Below are positions 4,715-5,109 of a stretch of DNA of 5,109 bases, one piece after another. Made by a program: the position numbers and the translations under genes. Numbering within the stretch: the stretch's first letter is position 1; the number at the start of each line of letters is the position of its first letter. The DNA is from DATKMG01 sp035541995 (GTDB taxonomy: Bacteria; Acidobacteriota; Terriglobia; Versatilivoradales; Versatilivoraceae), in contig DATKMG010000051.1 of NCBI GenBank assembly GCA_035541995.1, positions 1 through 5,109 on the forward strand, in the 5' to 3' direction. The notes under the pieces are model-generated. The model was not told the origin of the DNA and did no database searches. It saw nothing but the letters and a program-made list of their open reading frames with translations.

Positions 4715-5109
4715 AATTAAGGCCGGGGATTTTATATGTGACATCCGTTCTTTTATGCCTTTTGATTGCCTGTGAAAGGGGAAGGTCGGAAGCAGGCAAA
4801 GTCGAGGGTAAGCACATTCGCATCGAGTTCAACCAGCTGATGCATACCCGTGTCGTGGCCCGGTTTGATGGGAAAGAAATTCGGGTTGGAGATTTTGCAC
4901 CCTCGGAGTTCGTCACGATTTCTGGAAACGACCTGGTGGATTTCAAACTGGATAGCCAGAAACGTGAAGTCGTAAATGACCAACTCGGATCTGGAGAGCG
5001 ATTCATCGTTACCGGAACCGCCCCCTCCTTGCGAAAGTCTGTGGCCGTTACATTCTATGAGGATTTTCCCCGCATGGCTTTTTTCGAAGTTCAGTACACC
5101 AATACCGAT
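4711..5109 (+). CDS. Lipoprotein, N-terminal part of an alpha-galactosidase-like (GH36-type) enzyme, truncated by window end
   Basis: The frame is open from ATG 4711 to the last base, 133 codons without a stop. Residues 1-21 are a lipoprotein signal: basic KLR, a hydrophobic stretch at about 7-20, and lipobox LIAC with Cys21 as the lipidation site, followed by Glu22. The mature protein would be membrane-anchored in the envelope. Residues 36-133 read as a beta-sandwich: IRIEFNQLMHTRVVARFDG, then FAPSEFVTISG, DFKLDSQK, DQLGSGERFIVTG, SVAVTFYEDFPRMAFFEVQY and TNTD. The 'HTRVVAR', 'G.GERF..TG' and 'YEDFPRMAFFEVQYTN' style matches my recollection of the N-terminal domain of bacterial GH36-like alpha-galactosidases, which cleave terminal alpha-galactosyl residues. 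The catalytic barrel with its two Asp residues lies beyond the window, so activity cannot be checked here. Such enzymes usually have 600-750 residues. Another carbohydrate-active enzyme with a similar leading beta domain is possible. A glycosidase gene upstream supports a sugar-use locus. Confidence 0.8.
   Translation, partial: MKLRPGILYVTSVLLCLLIACERGRSEAGKVEGKHIRIEFNQLMHTRVVARFDGKEIRVGDFAPSEFVTISGNDLVDFKLDSQKREVVNDQLGSGERFIVTGTAPSLRKSVAVTFYEDFPRMAFFEVQYTNTD

Noticed and set aside
1..5109. The last six bases (ACCGAT at 5104-5109) equal the first six, hinting at a circular molecule
   Set aside because: A six-base match is expected by chance often enough, and the lipoprotein frame continued into position 1 would give a quick stop with no GH36-like sequence.

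Overview
The window reads as bacterial chromosomal DNA with moderate GC. It holds two complete genes and the start of a third, all on the + strand. The mix of exported tetratricopeptide-repeat (TPR) protein, exported TIM-barrel glycosidase and lipoprotein sugar hydrolase, together with palindrome-rich intergenic DNA, fits a free-living Gram-negative polysaccharide degrader. Acidobacteriota is my first guess, with Verrucomicrobiota or Planctomycetota possible. This is inferred from protein style only; there is no rRNA or marker gene.

Layout. Positions 1-561 hold no gene I can support. They contain a strong bulged hairpin near 81-113 and a chain of overlapping inverted repeats at 416-500. Positions 562-2121 encode an exported TPR-only protein with about 14 repeats. 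After 13 bases, with a good GGAGG ribosome site, a glycoside-hydrolase-like protein follows at 2135-4153. It has a signal peptide, a TIM barrel, a GATase-like/beta-galactosidase-trimerization-like domain and a C-terminal beta region. The two genes look co-transcribed. A terminator-like hairpin sits on the stop codon of the second gene.

Positions 4154-4710 are again without a convincing gene. They contain a striking nested inverted repeat at 4239-4382 that looks like a REPIN (two REP-type hairpins in opposite orientation), then an 8-bp hairpin at 4534-4562. A doubtful 83-codon ORF at 4463-4714 overlaps the next start by ATGA. At 4711 a lipoprotein gene begins and runs off the window. Its N-terminal beta-sandwich sequence resembles the start of GH36-type alpha-galactosidases.

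Taken together, the genes suggest an accessory glycan-degradation locus: an envelope TPR scaffold, a secreted or periplasmic glycosidase of uncertain specificity and a membrane-anchored alpha-galactosidase-like enzyme. I see no clearly new defence, mobile or RNA system. The most unusual items are the REPIN-like element, the overlapping hairpin chain before the TPR gene, and the unassigned glycosidase paired with a TPR protein.
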